Shown here one piece after another: positions 1 to 10,027 of a stretch of DNA of 64,000 bases. Each line of letters starts with the position of its first letter. The stretch's first letter is position 1. A program made the position numbers and the translations under genes. The notes beneath the pieces were generated by a model, which saw only the letters and a list, made by a program, of their open reading frames with translations, ran no database searches and was not told the DNA's origin. Origin of the DNA: an uncultured Flavobacteriaceae bacterium (lineage in GTDB: Bacteria > Bacteroidota > Bacteroidia > Flavobacteriales > Flavobacteriaceae); contig CAJJCA010000006.1 in NCBI GenBank assembly GCA_905182575.1, forward strand, positions 1 through 64,000, written 5' to 3'.

Positions 1-2
1 AT

Positions 3-113
3 GCAATTTTAAAAGCTATTGATACAGATGATTTACCGAAAACAAAGGTTTTAGTTGAAAATAAATTAGATAACTTTATAGAGTTTATAATTAGTCAAGA
101 TGTTCAAAAATAA
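3..113 (+). CDS. C-terminal end of an unidentified protein (truncated by window edge)
   Basis: Open frame AILKAIDTDDLPKTKVLVENKLDNFIEFIISQDVQK* entering from the window edge; overlaps the next start codon by 14 nt, as in a tight operon. Confidence 0.5.
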   Translation, partial: AILKAIDTDDLPKTKVLVENKLDNFIEFIISQDVQK

Positions 114-1086
114 AATACTTCTTATTACTGGTGGGACAGGTTCTTTTGGGAATGCTGTTTTAGATAGATTTTTAGATTCAGAAATAAAAGAGATTAGAAT
201 TTTTTCTAGGGATGAAAAAAAGCAACACGATATGAGAGTTGCTTATAATAATCCCAAGATTAAGTTCTACATAGGAGATGTAAGAGATTATAGAAGTATC
301 GATCAGGCTATGTTCAACGTAGATTATGTTTTTCATGCTGCTGCTTTGAAACAAGTTCCTTCTTGTGAATTTTATCCAATTGAGGCAGTTAAAACTAATG
401 TTTTAGGAACAGAGAATGTTTTAAATGCAGCCATTTCTAATGAGGTTGAAAAAGTAGTTTGCCTGAGTACAGATAAAGCAGTCTATCCTATTAATGCAAT
501 GGGAGTGTCAAAAGCAATGATGGAAAAAGTTTTTGTTGCAAAGTCTAGAAACTCAAAAAACACCATTATAACTGGAACACGATATGGAAATGTGATGGCT
601 TCTAGAGGTTCAGTAATTCCTCATTTTCACGATCAGATTATTAACGGTAAAAACATTACAGTTACTGAGCCAAATATGACCAGATTCATGATGACTTTAG
701 ATCATGCTGTTGAACTAGTTTTATTTGCTTTTAATAATGGTCAAAGCGGTGATATTTTTGTCCAAAAGTCACCAGCAAGTACCATAGGAGATTTAGCTAT
801 TGCTATGAAAGAGATTTATAATTCTGATGTAATCATTGAAAATATTGGAATTAGACATGCCGAGAAAATGCATGAAACATTACTTAGTGTTGAAGAACGG
901 ATGGTTAGTGAAGATTTAGGAGATTATTATAAAGTATCTGCAGATAATAGAGACCTGAATTATAATAAATATTTTTCTGAAGGGATTGATTCAAAAGCCG
1001 TCTTAGAAGAATACAATTCTTTTAACACCAATAGACTTAGCATTCAAGAATTAAAAGATTTATTGGGAACTGTAGGCTATAAATAA
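100..1086 (+). CDS. fnlA: UDP-N-acetylglucosamine 4,6-dehydratase / polysaccharide biosynthesis protein (CapE/FnlA/WbjB family)
   Basis: TGGTGSFG nucleotide-binding motif, HAAALKQVPSCEFYPIEAVKTNVLGTENV and STDKAVYPINAMGVSKAMME typical of this family. Confidence 0.9.
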   Translation: MFKNKILLITGGTGSFGNAVLDRFLDSEIKEIRIFSRDEKKQHDMRVAYNNPKIKFYIGDVRDYRSIDQAMFNVDYVFHAAALKQVPSCEFYPIEAVKTNVLGTENVLNAAISNEVEKVVCLSTDKAVYPINAMGVSKAMMEKVFVAKSRNSKNTIITGTRYGNVMASRGSVIPHFHDQIINGKNITVTEPNMTRFMMTLDHAVELVLFAFNNGQSGDIFVQKSPASTIGDLAIAMKEIYNSDVIIENIGIRHAEKMHETLLSVEERMVSEDLGDYYKVSADNRDLNYNKYFSEGIDSKAVLEEYNSFNTNRLSIQELKDLLGTVGYK

Positions 1087-1966
1087 TGAAAATCTTAATT
1101 CTTGGCGGGGATGGAATGATTGGGCATAAAATGGCTCAAGTTTTAAGTGTTCAAAATCACGAAATTGTTATTTCTATAAGAGAAAAAAAAGATTTGACTT
1201 TAAAAAGCATCTCATCAAAGTCAAAAGTATTTTTCAATGATTTTTTAAAGGACAACATCCTTGACTTTTTGGATAAAGTTAATCCAGATGTAATTATTAA
1301 TGCTATTGGAGTAACCATTAGAAGAGGGGCTGACTGAAAATATATCTGATACAATTTACCTTAACTCTTTATTTCCCCATCAGATATCTAATTGGGCCTT
1401 AGCATTCAAAAAAAGATTAATTCATTTTAGTACAGATTGTGTTTTTTCAGGTAGTGAAGGAAGTTATCTTAGAAGACGCAACCCCTGATGCTTTGGATTA
1501 TTATGGTAAAACAAAAGGTTTAGGAGAGATTAATTCTAAAAGCTCACTAACGATTAGATCTTCAATGATTGGTCCTGAATTATTTAATAAAACGGAACTT
1601 TTTGAATGGATAATAAATAATAAAGAGAAAGAAATTAATGGTTTCTCAAGAGTTATGTATTCAGGGGTGACAACAGTTTATATGGCGAGACTAGTAGCAG
1701 ATTTAATTGATAATCACAAGAATTTAAGTGGTATTTATAATGTAGCATCCAAACCAATTAGCAAATTCGAATTGCTACATTTAATAAATGATAACTTTGA
1801 TCTTGGATTAATTATTAATGATGACAAAACCGTAATATCCAATAAAACATTAAACGCTTCAAAAATAGAGAAAGAGATAGGCTTACAACCGCCTAGTTGG
1901 GATGAATTGATTTTTGAGTTAAAAAAAGACTATATGAATTTCATAGACTTGTATAAAACTATATAG
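1086..1966 (+). CDS. SDR-family sugar reductase (RmlD/FnlB-like), interrupted by two frameshifts
   Basis: MKILILGGDGMIGHKMAQ Rossmann start; joining frames near 1326 and 1467 gives VTIRRGxTENISDTIYLNSLFPHQISNW..HFSTDCVFSGSEGSYLEDATPDALDYYGKTKGLGE. Confidence 0.8.
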
Positions 1967-1968
1967 AG

Positions 1969-3114
1969 ATGGCAACAAAAGTAATGACCATAGTAGGCAC
2001 TAGACCTGAAATCATCAAACTAAGCAGAGTTATTGCAGAGTTAGAAGAAAATGTAGAACATATATTAGTTCATACAGGTCAAAATTATGATTATGAGTTA
2101 AATGAAATATTTTTTAATGATCTAAGGGTTAAAAAGCCAGATCACTTTCTTAATTGTGTTGGAGATACTACTGCAGAAACTATTGCTAATATTATTTCTA
2201 AATCAGATAAAATTATTGAAGAAGTTCAACCAGATGCTGTTTTACTTTATGGAGACACCAATTCTTGTCTCTCAGTAATTTCGGCAAAAAAAAGACAGGT
2301 TCCAATATTTCATATGGAAGCTGGGAATAGATGTTTTGACCAGAGAGTTCCTGAAGAGTTAAACAGGAAAATAGTAGATCATTTAAGTGATATTAACATG
2401 CCACTTACAGAGCAAGCTAGAGGTTATTTAATTAGTGAAGGGATAAGACCTGAGACTATTATTAAGACAGGATCTTGCATGAAAGAAATTTTAAATTTTT
2501 ATAAATCTGAAATATCAGAAAGTCAGGTGTTAAAAAATTTAGAATTAAAAAAAGATAATTATTTTATTGTTTCCATTCATAGAGAAGAAAACGTAGATTA
2601 TAAAAACAATCTTGAAAACTTACTTCACTCATTAAATGCAGTTGCTGAAAAGCACCAACTTCCGGTAATAGTCAGTACACATCCAAGAACAAAAAATAGA
2701 ATTGAACAATTAGATGGAGATATAAAAGTCAATCCTTTGATCAACTTTATGAAACCAATGGGCTTTTTTGATTATATAAAATTACAGCAAGAGGCTAAGT
2801 GTGTTATTAGTGATAGTGGAACTATAACTGAAGAATCTTCAATTTTAGGTTTTCCAGCTATTATGATAAGGAAAGCTCATGAAAGACCTGAGGGAATGGA
2901 TGAAGGGACTTTGATCATGTCTGGATTAGAAAAAGAAAGAGTCCTTGAGGCCATTAATGTAATGGTAAGTCAGAACAAAAAATTTACTTCTAATATCATA
3001 AAAGATTATAATGTTGAGAATGTATCTATTAAAGTAACTCGTATTATTCTAAGTTATATTGATTATGTAAATAGAACTGTTTGGAAAAAAGATACAGTTA
3101 CTAAGACTTTTTAG
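1969..3114 (+). CDS. fnlC: UDP-N-acetylglucosamine 2-epimerase (WecB/FnlC/CapG type)
   Basis: VGTRPEIIKLSRVI, VHTGQNYDYELNEIFF, LLYGDTNSCLS, SDSGTITEESSILGFPAIMIRKAHERPEGMDEG. Confidence 0.92.
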   Translation: MATKVMTIVGTRPEIIKLSRVIAELEENVEHILVHTGQNYDYELNEIFFNDLRVKKPDHFLNCVGDTTAETIANIISKSDKIIEEVQPDAVLLYGDTNSCLSVISAKKRQVPIFHMEAGNRCFDQRVPEELNRKIVDHLSDINMPLTEQARGYLISEGIRPETIIKTGSCMKEILNFYKSEISESQVLKNLELKKDNYFIVSIHREENVDYKNNLENLLHSLNAVAEKHQLPVIVSTHPRTKNRIEQLDGDIKVNPLINFMKPMGFFDYIKLQQEAKCVISDSGTITEESSILGFPAIMIRKAHERPEGMDEGTLIMSGLEKERVLEAINVMVSQNKKFTSNIIKDYNVENVSIKVTRIILSYIDYVNRTVWKKDTVTKTF

Positions 3115-3118
3115 AGCT

Positions 3119-4311
3119 ATGAATATTCTGGTTGTTTCTCAATATTTTTACCCAGAAAATTTTAAAATAAACGACCTTATTTTTTCTTTAAAAAAAAGAG
3201 GTCATCAAATTACTGTGCTTACTGGCAAGCCAAACTATTCAAAAACTCATTTTTTTGAAGGCTATGGATGGAAAAGTGATGATTTTGAAACTATAAATGA
3301 TATCCCTGTCTATAGAGCTAATTTATTCTCAAGGAGAAATGGAGGTGCCATCCGTCTATTTTTAAACTATATTTCGTTTGCGATATTAGCTCTTTTAAAG
3401 TTAGAAAAATCAAAGGCTCCTTTGATGCCATTTTTGTTTATCAAACATCACCTGTTACCGTCGGAATCCCGGCAATTTTTGCTAAAAAACTTTTTAAAAC
3501 TCCTATTTATTTTTGGGTTCAAGATCTCTGGCCTGAAAGTTTAACTGCTGCAGGAGGTGTAAAAAACAAGTTCATTTTAGGATTTTTTAATTCACTTACT
3601 AAATGGATTTATAATCAATCAAAAAAAGTTTTAATCCAGTCTGATGGTTTTAGAGAGTATATTTTAAATCAGGGAATTCCAAATGATAAAATCATCTTTT
3701 ATCCCAACCCCACTGAAGATTTCTATAAGCCACTCCAAGAGGTCAAAGAATATCAAGAGTTTTTTCAAAATGAATTTTTTAATATAGTTTTTGCTGGAAA
3801 TATTGGAGAAGCACAAAGTTTCAAAACAATTATAAAAGCTATTAATAATATTAAAGAGCTTCCTGTTAAGGTGATTGTTTTAGGAGATGGAAGGTATAAA
3901 GAAACTGCCTTAAGTCTAATAAAAGAAAAAGGGTTGGAGTCACATTTTAATTTTTTGGGATCTTTCCCCCCAACTGAAATGCCTAAATTCTTTTCACATG
4001 CAGACGCACTATTGGTTTCACTAAAAAAAGATAAGATCTTCTCACTCACAATACCGGCTAAAATTCAATCTTATTTAGCATGTGGAAAACCTATTATTGC
4101 TTCTATTGATGGAGAGGGAGCTAAAATAGTTAATGATGCTAAGTGCGGCGTAACTTCTCCTGCAGAAGATTCACTTGCTTTGAGTAAGAAGATTAAAGAA
4201 TTAATGGCTTTGGATAAATCTAAGCGCAGTGAAATGGGAAATAATGGAAGGGCCTACTACGAAAAAGAGTTTGACAGAAATAATCTTTTAGAAAAGCTGG
4301 AGGCATATTAA
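3119..4311 (+). CDS. Glycosyltransferase family 4 (WbuB-like), one frameshift near 3410-3420
   Basis: N-term MNILVVSQYFYPENFKINDL; after frame correction FDAIFVYQTSPVTVGIPAIFAKKLFKTPIYFWVQDLWPESL... and IPAKIQSYLACGKPIIASIDGEGAK. Confidence 0.85.
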
Positions 4312-4411
4312 ATCTAATAATACCATCTTTAAAGTTGGGAAAATTATTAACAATTGTTATTAATTCTTTATTACAAACAGAAAACCTTCTTATCTTTAAA
4401 AAAATTTACAC

Positions 4412-5309
4412 ATGAAAGCCATTCTCCTTGCCGGCGGTACAGGATCCAGACTCTTCCCAGTCACAATAGGTGTTTCTAAGCAGTTATTACCTGTCTATGA
4501 CAAACCTATGGTGTATTATCCCTTATCGGTACTTTTGCAGGCAGGGATTCGAGAAGTTTTAGTGATTAGTACTCCAGAAGATTTAGGGCAGTATGAACGC
4601 CTTTTGGGTGATGGAAGTCAATGGGGAATTAGTTTGCAATATAAAGTCCAGCAAAAACCGAATGGTTTAGCCGAAGCTTTTATTCTTAGGTGAAGAGTTT
4701 ATTGGAGATGATGCGGTATTGCTTTGACTAGGCGATAATATTTTTTATGGTGATGGGTTTTTCTCTTTAAAAACTGTTGCGTTCAACGGACAAGCTCTTC
4801 GCAAAAAGCTACCATTTTTGGCTATACCGTTAATGATCCACAGCGTTATGGTGTTATTGAATATGATATCATTGGAAAGCCATTTCTATTGAAGAAAAAC
4901 CAGAGCATCCCAAAAGTAATCAAGCCGTGGTAGGTTTATATTTTTATCCTAATTCTGTCGTTGAAATTGCAAAACAAATTAACCCTTCTGACCGGGGTGA
5001 ATTAGAAATAACCGCAGTAAATCAGTATTTTCTCGAAAAAGGAGAACTTCAAGTTGATTTACTTGGGGAGAGGTTTTGCTTGGTTGGATACAGGAACCCA
5101 TGAATCTTTATTGGAAGCGGGACAATTTATTCATACCATTGAAAAACGACAAGGACTTAAAGTGGCTGTGCTTGGAAGAGATCGCTTTTGAAAAAGGATT
5201 CATCACAAAGGAACAACTTTTGGAAGGCGCAGAAAAAATGAAACAAACCGAATACGGAACTTATTTAATTAAAAAATACAGTCTTAAATATAATTTAATT
5301 TTCAACTAA
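4412..5309 (+). CDS. rfbA: Glucose-1-phosphate thymidylyltransferase, disrupted by several frameshifts and an in-frame TGA
   Basis: [46 protein letters not shown]; out-of-frame continuation [29 protein letters not shown]-terminal fragment 5076-5309. Confidence 0.88.
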
Positions 5310-5319
5310 ACGATCCATC

Positions 5320-5891
5320 ATGAATATTAAAACCACTCCTTTCAAGGAGGTTTTTATTTTAAAGCCTAATACTTCATCTAGATGAACGGGGCTCCTTCAT
5401 GGAAAGTTTAATGCAAATGAATTTGAAAAAGCTACTGGGTTAAAAATAAATTTTTGCCAAGACAATCAGACGCGCTCCAAAAAAGGTGTTTTGCGCGGAT
5501 TGCATTACCAATTACCGCCCTTTAGTCAATCAAAGTTGGTTCGGGTAATTGAAGGAAAGGTTTTAGATATAATTGTTGACGTTCGAAAAGGATCGCCCAC
5601 TTTTGGGCAGCACTACGCTGTGAATTAAGCGCTGAAAATCAATTACAAATTTTTATTCCAAGAGGTTTTGCTCATGGATACATTACGCTAAGTGAATCTT
5701 CTATTTTTTCCTATAAAGTAGACAATTACTACAATAAAGAATCAGAGGCAAGTATTGCCTATGACGATCCCAAATTGGGCATTGATTGGATGCTAGAACC
5801 CTCCACTTTTTTAATGTCTGAAAAAGACAGGCTGCACCCTAATTTAGATCAAGCACAATGTTTTGATTTTAATAACCCACTTTATGATTAA
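5320..5891 (+). CDS. rfbC: dTDP-4-dehydrorhamnose 3,5-epimerase, frameshifted
   Basis: Pieces in several frames: DERGSFMES, NANEFEKATGLKINFCQDNQTRSKKGVLRGLHYQLPP, RGFAHGYITLSESSIFSYKVDNYYN; no intact ORF. Confidence 0.85.
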
Positions 5892-6753
5892 AGTATTAGT
5901 TACCGGAGCCAACGGTCAATTGGGGCAATCATTTCGTTATTGGGCATCTCGGTTTCCGAAGTTTGAATTCACTTTTTCTGACCTTCCGGAATTGGATCTA
6001 ACCAATGACTTACAGCTCACCCATTATTTTGAAAAAAACACTACTGATTATGTTTTCAATTGTGCGGCTTACACAGAAGTAGACAAAGCAGAAGAAGAAA
6101 TTGTACTTGCGCACAAACTGAATGAACTGGCGGTTGAAAAATTATGTGAATTGGCTAAAAAACACAGATTTAGACTTGTTCATTTTTCAACCGATTATGT
6201 TTTTGATGGCACAAATGAAAACCCCTACAAAGAGACCCACCCACATGCTCCACAAAGTGTTTATGGTGCTTCAAAATCTAAAGGTGAGCGGGCCCTATTA
6301 AATGCCGACATTGACGCTTGGATTGTTCGTACTTCTTGGCTTTTTAGTCCTTATGGTAAAAACTTTGTCAAAACGATATTTTCATTACTTCAAAACAAAA
6401 CAGAAATTAATGTAGTTGCCGATCAAACGGGAGCACCCACCTATGCCATTGACCTTGCAAAGTCGGTTTTAGAAGCCGTAGCGCAACGATCTTTCGGTAA
6501 AGGAACAAGTGTTTATCACATTACAAACGAAGGCATCACTACTTGGCACGAGTTTGCCCTGAAAATCAAGGAATTAATCAATGCAGACTGTGAAATTAAA
6601 CCCGTGGCTACTGAAGATTACCCTACTTTGGCCAAACGTCCAAAATATTCTGTTTTAAGCAATGAAAAATTTAAAAAGGAATTTAAAATAAAATCAAGAT
6701 CTTGGGAATGGGTTTTGGCGGATTGTTTAAAAAAAATAAAATCTGAATCATGA
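5884..6753 (+). CDS. rfbD: dTDP-4-dehydrorhamnose reductase
   Basis: MIKVLVTGANGQLGQS; STDYVFDG; YGASKSKGE; ATG at 5884 preferred over the ORF-track start at 5863. Confidence 0.92.
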   Translation: MIKVLVTGANGQLGQSFRYWASRFPKFEFTFSDLPELDLTNDLQLTHYFEKNTTDYVFNCAAYTEVDKAEEEIVLAHKLNELAVEKLCELAKKHRFRLVHFSTDYVFDGTNENPYKETHPHAPQSVYGASKSKGERALLNADIDAWIVRTSWLFSPYGKNFVKTIFSLLQNKTEINVVADQTGAPTYAIDLAKSVLEAVAQRSFGKGTSVYHITNEGITTWHEFALKIKELINADCEIKPVATEDYPTLAKRPKYSVLSNEKFKKEFKIKSRSWEWVLADCLKKIKSES

Positions 6754-7736
6754 GAAAATCAGTTTTAATAACTGGAGGGGCAGGCTTCATTGGCTCACAT
6801 CTTATTAGAAGATTGGTTAACCGATATCCTAATAGTGACTTTGTCAATCTTGATGCATTGACCTACGCAGGAGACTTAAAGAAACTAGAAGATGTTTCCG
6901 GTCTGAAAAACTATCAGTTTGTCGAAGGAGATATTTTAGATGCCTCACTTTTAAAATCTCTTTTTAAGGAATACCATTTTGATGGAGTGATCCACCTCGC
7001 TGCGGAATCTCATGTCGATCTATCGATAAAAGACCCCTTGAATTTTGCTCAAACCAACGTCATGGGTACTTTGACGATGTTGGAAGTTGCAAAACAAGCG
7101 TGGAAACCAGAGATGGAAGGGAAATTATTTTACCATGTGTCTACTGATGAGGTCTATGGAAGTTTGGGAGAAGAAGGGTTGTTTGAAGAAACCACACCTT
7201 ATGATCCTCGTTCACCTTACGCTGCTTCAAAGGCAGCATCTGATCATTTTGTTCGCGCTTATTATCACACCTATGGCCTGCCCGTTGTAATTTCTAATTG
7301 TTCTAATAATTATGGGCCAGACCAATTTCCTGAAAAATTAATTCCGTTAATTATAAAAAATATTGTGAATGAAAGTTCACTTCCAGTTTATGGAGACGGT
7401 CAGAACATAAGGGATTGGCTTTATGTAGAAGATCACGCGGAAGCGATCGATTTGATTTTTAATAAAGGGAAAATTGGAGCAACCTACAACGTGGGAGGGA
7501 ATAACGAAATTCGAAACATTGAAATTGTAAACCAACTCATTGAGGTGTGCGACCGCCAATTGAATCGCGCCAAAGGAAGTTCAGAAAAACTAATTGAGTT
7601 TGTTACGGATCGACTTGGGCACGACTATCGTTATGCGATTGACGCTTCAAAGCTGGAAAATGAATTGGGGTGGACACCCAAAACAAATTTTAAGGAAGGT
7701 CTAGACAAAACCGTTCGAAGTTATCTGAAATTATAA
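6750..7736 (+). CDS. rfbB: dTDP-glucose 4,6-dehydratase
   Basis: TGGAGFIGSHLIRRL, HLAAESHVDLSI, VSTDEVYGSLG, SPYAASKAASDHFVRAYYHTYGLP, NNYGPDQFPEKLIPL. Confidence 0.95.
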   Translation: MRKSVLITGGAGFIGSHLIRRLVNRYPNSDFVNLDALTYAGDLKKLEDVSGLKNYQFVEGDILDASLLKSLFKEYHFDGVIHLAAESHVDLSIKDPLNFAQTNVMGTLTMLEVAKQAWKPEMEGKLFYHVSTDEVYGSLGEEGLFEETTPYDPRSPYAASKAASDHFVRAYYHTYGLPVVISNCSNNYGPDQFPEKLIPLIIKNIVNESSLPVYGDGQNIRDWLYVEDHAEAIDLIFNKGKIGATYNVGGNNEIRNIEIVNQLIEVCDRQLNRAKGSSEKLIEFVTDRLGHDYRYAIDASKLENELGWTPKTNFKEGLDKTVRSYLKL

Positions 7737-7815
7737 GTCAATACTTTTATTAAAAAAGTCAATCCGTTTTAAGAAATAGATTAGCACAAGGAATAAATAT
7801 AAAAATAGGCATCAC

Positions 7816-7845
7816 TTGTTTATATATTTAAATTAATTACCTTTG
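7816..7845 (+). promoter_or_regulatory. Bacteroidota-type promoter upstream of rplU
   Basis: TTG (7816-7818), 19 bp spacer, TAccTTTG (7838-7845), matching the -33/-7 consensus. Confidence 0.7.
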
Positions 7846-7865
7846 CGGTTCGAAAAATATATACT

Positions 7866-8378
7866 ATGTACGCAATTGTAGAGATAGCAGGGCAGCAATT
7901 TAAAGTTGCAAAAGACCAAAGGCTTTTTGTACATCGTTTACAAGACAAAGAAGGAGCGAAGGTTTCTTTTGATAAAGTCTTTTTGTTAGATGATGGAAAA
8001 AAAGTAACTGTAGGCGCCCCGGCTATAACTGGAGCTTCAGTAGAAGCAAAAGTTTTAGGTCACCTTAAAGGTGACAAAGTAATCGTTTTTAAGAAGAAAC
8101 GACGAAAAGGATACCGTGTGAAAAACGGACACCGTCAATCTTTAACCCAACTGGTTGTTGAGCAAATCAACGAAAAAAGCAGCTCAAGAAAGCCTGCTGC
8201 GGCAAAAGCTGAAAAGCCTGTTGCTGAGAAAAAGGTTGCAACCAAGGCAGCTGCTGCAAAACCAGCCGCTAAAAAAGAAGCTCCTGCTAAAAAGGCTGCT
8301 CCTAAAAAAGCGACTACAGCTGAGAAAAAACCAGCTGTAAAGAAAGCACCAGCAAAAAAAACAACGACTAAAAAATAA
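7866..8378 (+). CDS. rplU: 50S ribosomal protein L21 with long Ala/Lys-rich C-terminal tail
   Basis: MYAIVEIAGQQFKVAKDQRLFVHRL... KKRRKGYRVKNGHRQSLTQLVVEQI, then about 65 aa of low-complexity K/A/P/T. Confidence 0.95.
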   Translation: MYAIVEIAGQQFKVAKDQRLFVHRLQDKEGAKVSFDKVFLLDDGKKVTVGAPAITGASVEAKVLGHLKGDKVIVFKKKRRKGYRVKNGHRQSLTQLVVEQINEKSSSRKPAAAKAEKPVAEKKVATKAAAAKPAAKKEAPAKKAAPKKATTAEKKPAVKKAPAKKTTTKK

Positions 8379-8390
8379 AAATTATATATC

Positions 8391-8651
8391 ATGGCACATA
8401 AAAAAGGAGTTGGTAGTTCTAAAAACGGTAGAGAGTCAGAATCTAAACGTCTAGGCGTAAAGATTTTTGGAGGTCAAGCTGCTAGAGCGGGTAATATCAT
8501 TATTCGTCAAAGAGGTACGGCACACAACCCAGGAGAAAATGTTTATTTAGGTAAAGATCACACCCTTCACGCAAGAGTGGATGGTTTGGTTAAGTTTACC
8601 AAAAAGAGAAACAATAAGTCTTATGTATCTATTGAGCCTTTTGAGGCATAG
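8391..8651 (+). CDS. rpmA: 50S ribosomal protein L27
   Basis: [43 protein letters not shown]. Confidence 0.98.
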   Translation: MAHKKGVGSSKNGRESESKRLGVKIFGGQAARAGNIIIRQRGTAHNPGENVYLGKDHTLHARVDGLVKFTKKRNNKSYVSIEPFEA

Positions 8652-8672
8652 ATAGTTCAATGACAACGATAT

Positions 8673-8703
8673 AAAACCTATAGTGAAAACTATAGGTTTT
8701 TTT
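8673..8703 (+). terminator. Intrinsic terminator after rplU-rpmA
   Basis: Perfect 12-bp stem AAAACCTATAGT/ACTATAGGTTTT with GAAA loop, followed by T-tract. Confidence 0.85.
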
Positions 8704-9941
8704 ATGGGTTTAATAATGCACCGTAAATATTTTCTCGAAGTGCATTTCCATAATAATTACTATGAGGCAACATTTGCGTCATCCAAAGCCCTATTAATTG
8801 TTGCTCTGGATCAATGAAAAAGTGAGTTCTAAAATAGCCTCCCCAAGACAATTGCCTATTGTTTCCTGGTCCTTCCGCTTTGTCAGCATCTAAAATCACC
8901 TCAAACCCTAATCCAAAACCTTTTCCTGAACTTTGATACAAATCACCTACATGGTTTTGTGCCATTAAAGAAGACCGTTTCAGGTTTTAAAACCTGATGT
9001 TCTTTCCAAGTCCCTTTGTTTAAAAACATTTGACAAAAGTTTAAATAGTCCTTTGCTGTAGAATAAAGACCATGGGTTCCTCCGAATATTGTGTTTCCTG
9101 TTTTTGGAACTTGTATTTTACTGGTTTCCAATTTACCGTTTTCGTTAAACTCGTGTAAGGACATAACACGACCACTTTCCTTTTCCGGAATATTATATCC
9201 AGTATCCTTCATTTCAAGAGGATCAAAGATGTTTTCTTGAAGATAGTCTTGAATGTTTTGTTTAGAAACACGCTTTATAATGAGTGCCAAAAGATCACCG
9301 CCAGCACTATAATACCATTGCTTATCTGGCTGTCCAATCAATGGAACCGATAACAATGCTGCAACACGACTTTCTATGTTTTCATGTATTTTGTAATCCT
9401 CAGGTTGACCATAAAGCAATTGATAAAGTTGTGACTCCAACTTATTGTCTCCCAACCCATGAGAAAGTCCAGAGGTGTGGGTAAGTAAATGCCTTATTGT
9501 CAAGCTTTTTTCTAGGGGCATAGTAGAACCTTCCACACCTTGCTCAGGATCAATTGTAACCCTAAGGGTTTCAATTTCTGGTATAAACCTTGACACATCG
9601 TCTTCTAGGGAAAGCAATCCTTTTTCATGCAATTGCATGATGGCCGTACTGATGATTGGCTTGGTCATGGATTGAATGTAATAAATACTATTTTTTGCTA
9701 AATTTTTTTGTTTTGTAATATTGGCAAACCCTTGAGCTTCATGGAGTACGATTTTATTGTCTTTGGATATTAATACTTCTGCACCTGCTATTTTCCCTGC
9801 TTTTATTTCTTTTGAAATAAAATGTTTGAATTCAGCTATTTTTTTTGGGTCAAAGCTTTGTTGGTGTTTTGTCGCGGTTGGGTTACAAGCAATAAAACTC
9901 AAAATAGTTAAAAGAGAATAGACAAAACTATGAAATCGCAT
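8702..9941 (-). CDS. Serine hydrolase (class C beta-lactamase-related) lipoprotein, one frameshift near 8945-8965
   Basis: Signal peptide with lipobox-like LSFIAC; SMTKP (SxxK), YSAGG (YxN-like), HLLTHTSGLSHGLGDN. Confidence 0.82.
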
Positions 9942-9979
9942 GAATTAGATAAATAATTAAAAACAGATTACCTAAAATA

Positions 9980-10004
9980 AAAAAAGCCAGTTAAAAACTG
10001 GCTT
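9980..10004 (-). terminator. Intrinsic terminator downstream of ahcY
   Basis: Stem AGCCAGTT/AACTGGCT (9986-9993/9997-10004); U-tract on minus strand from the preceding A-run. Confidence 0.7.
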
Positions 10005-10027
10005 ATAAAATCATTAAAATTTATTTT

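Noticed and set aside
8155-8378. Apparent short tandem DNA repeat in the GCTAAAAAAG region
   Set aside because: Explained by the AAKK-type coding repeat of L21, not a CRISPR or VNTR
8135-8392. Antisense [21 protein letters not shown]... opposite the L21 tail
   Set aside because: Mirror of the Lys/Ala-rich codons of rplU; hydrophobic composition is a codon artefact
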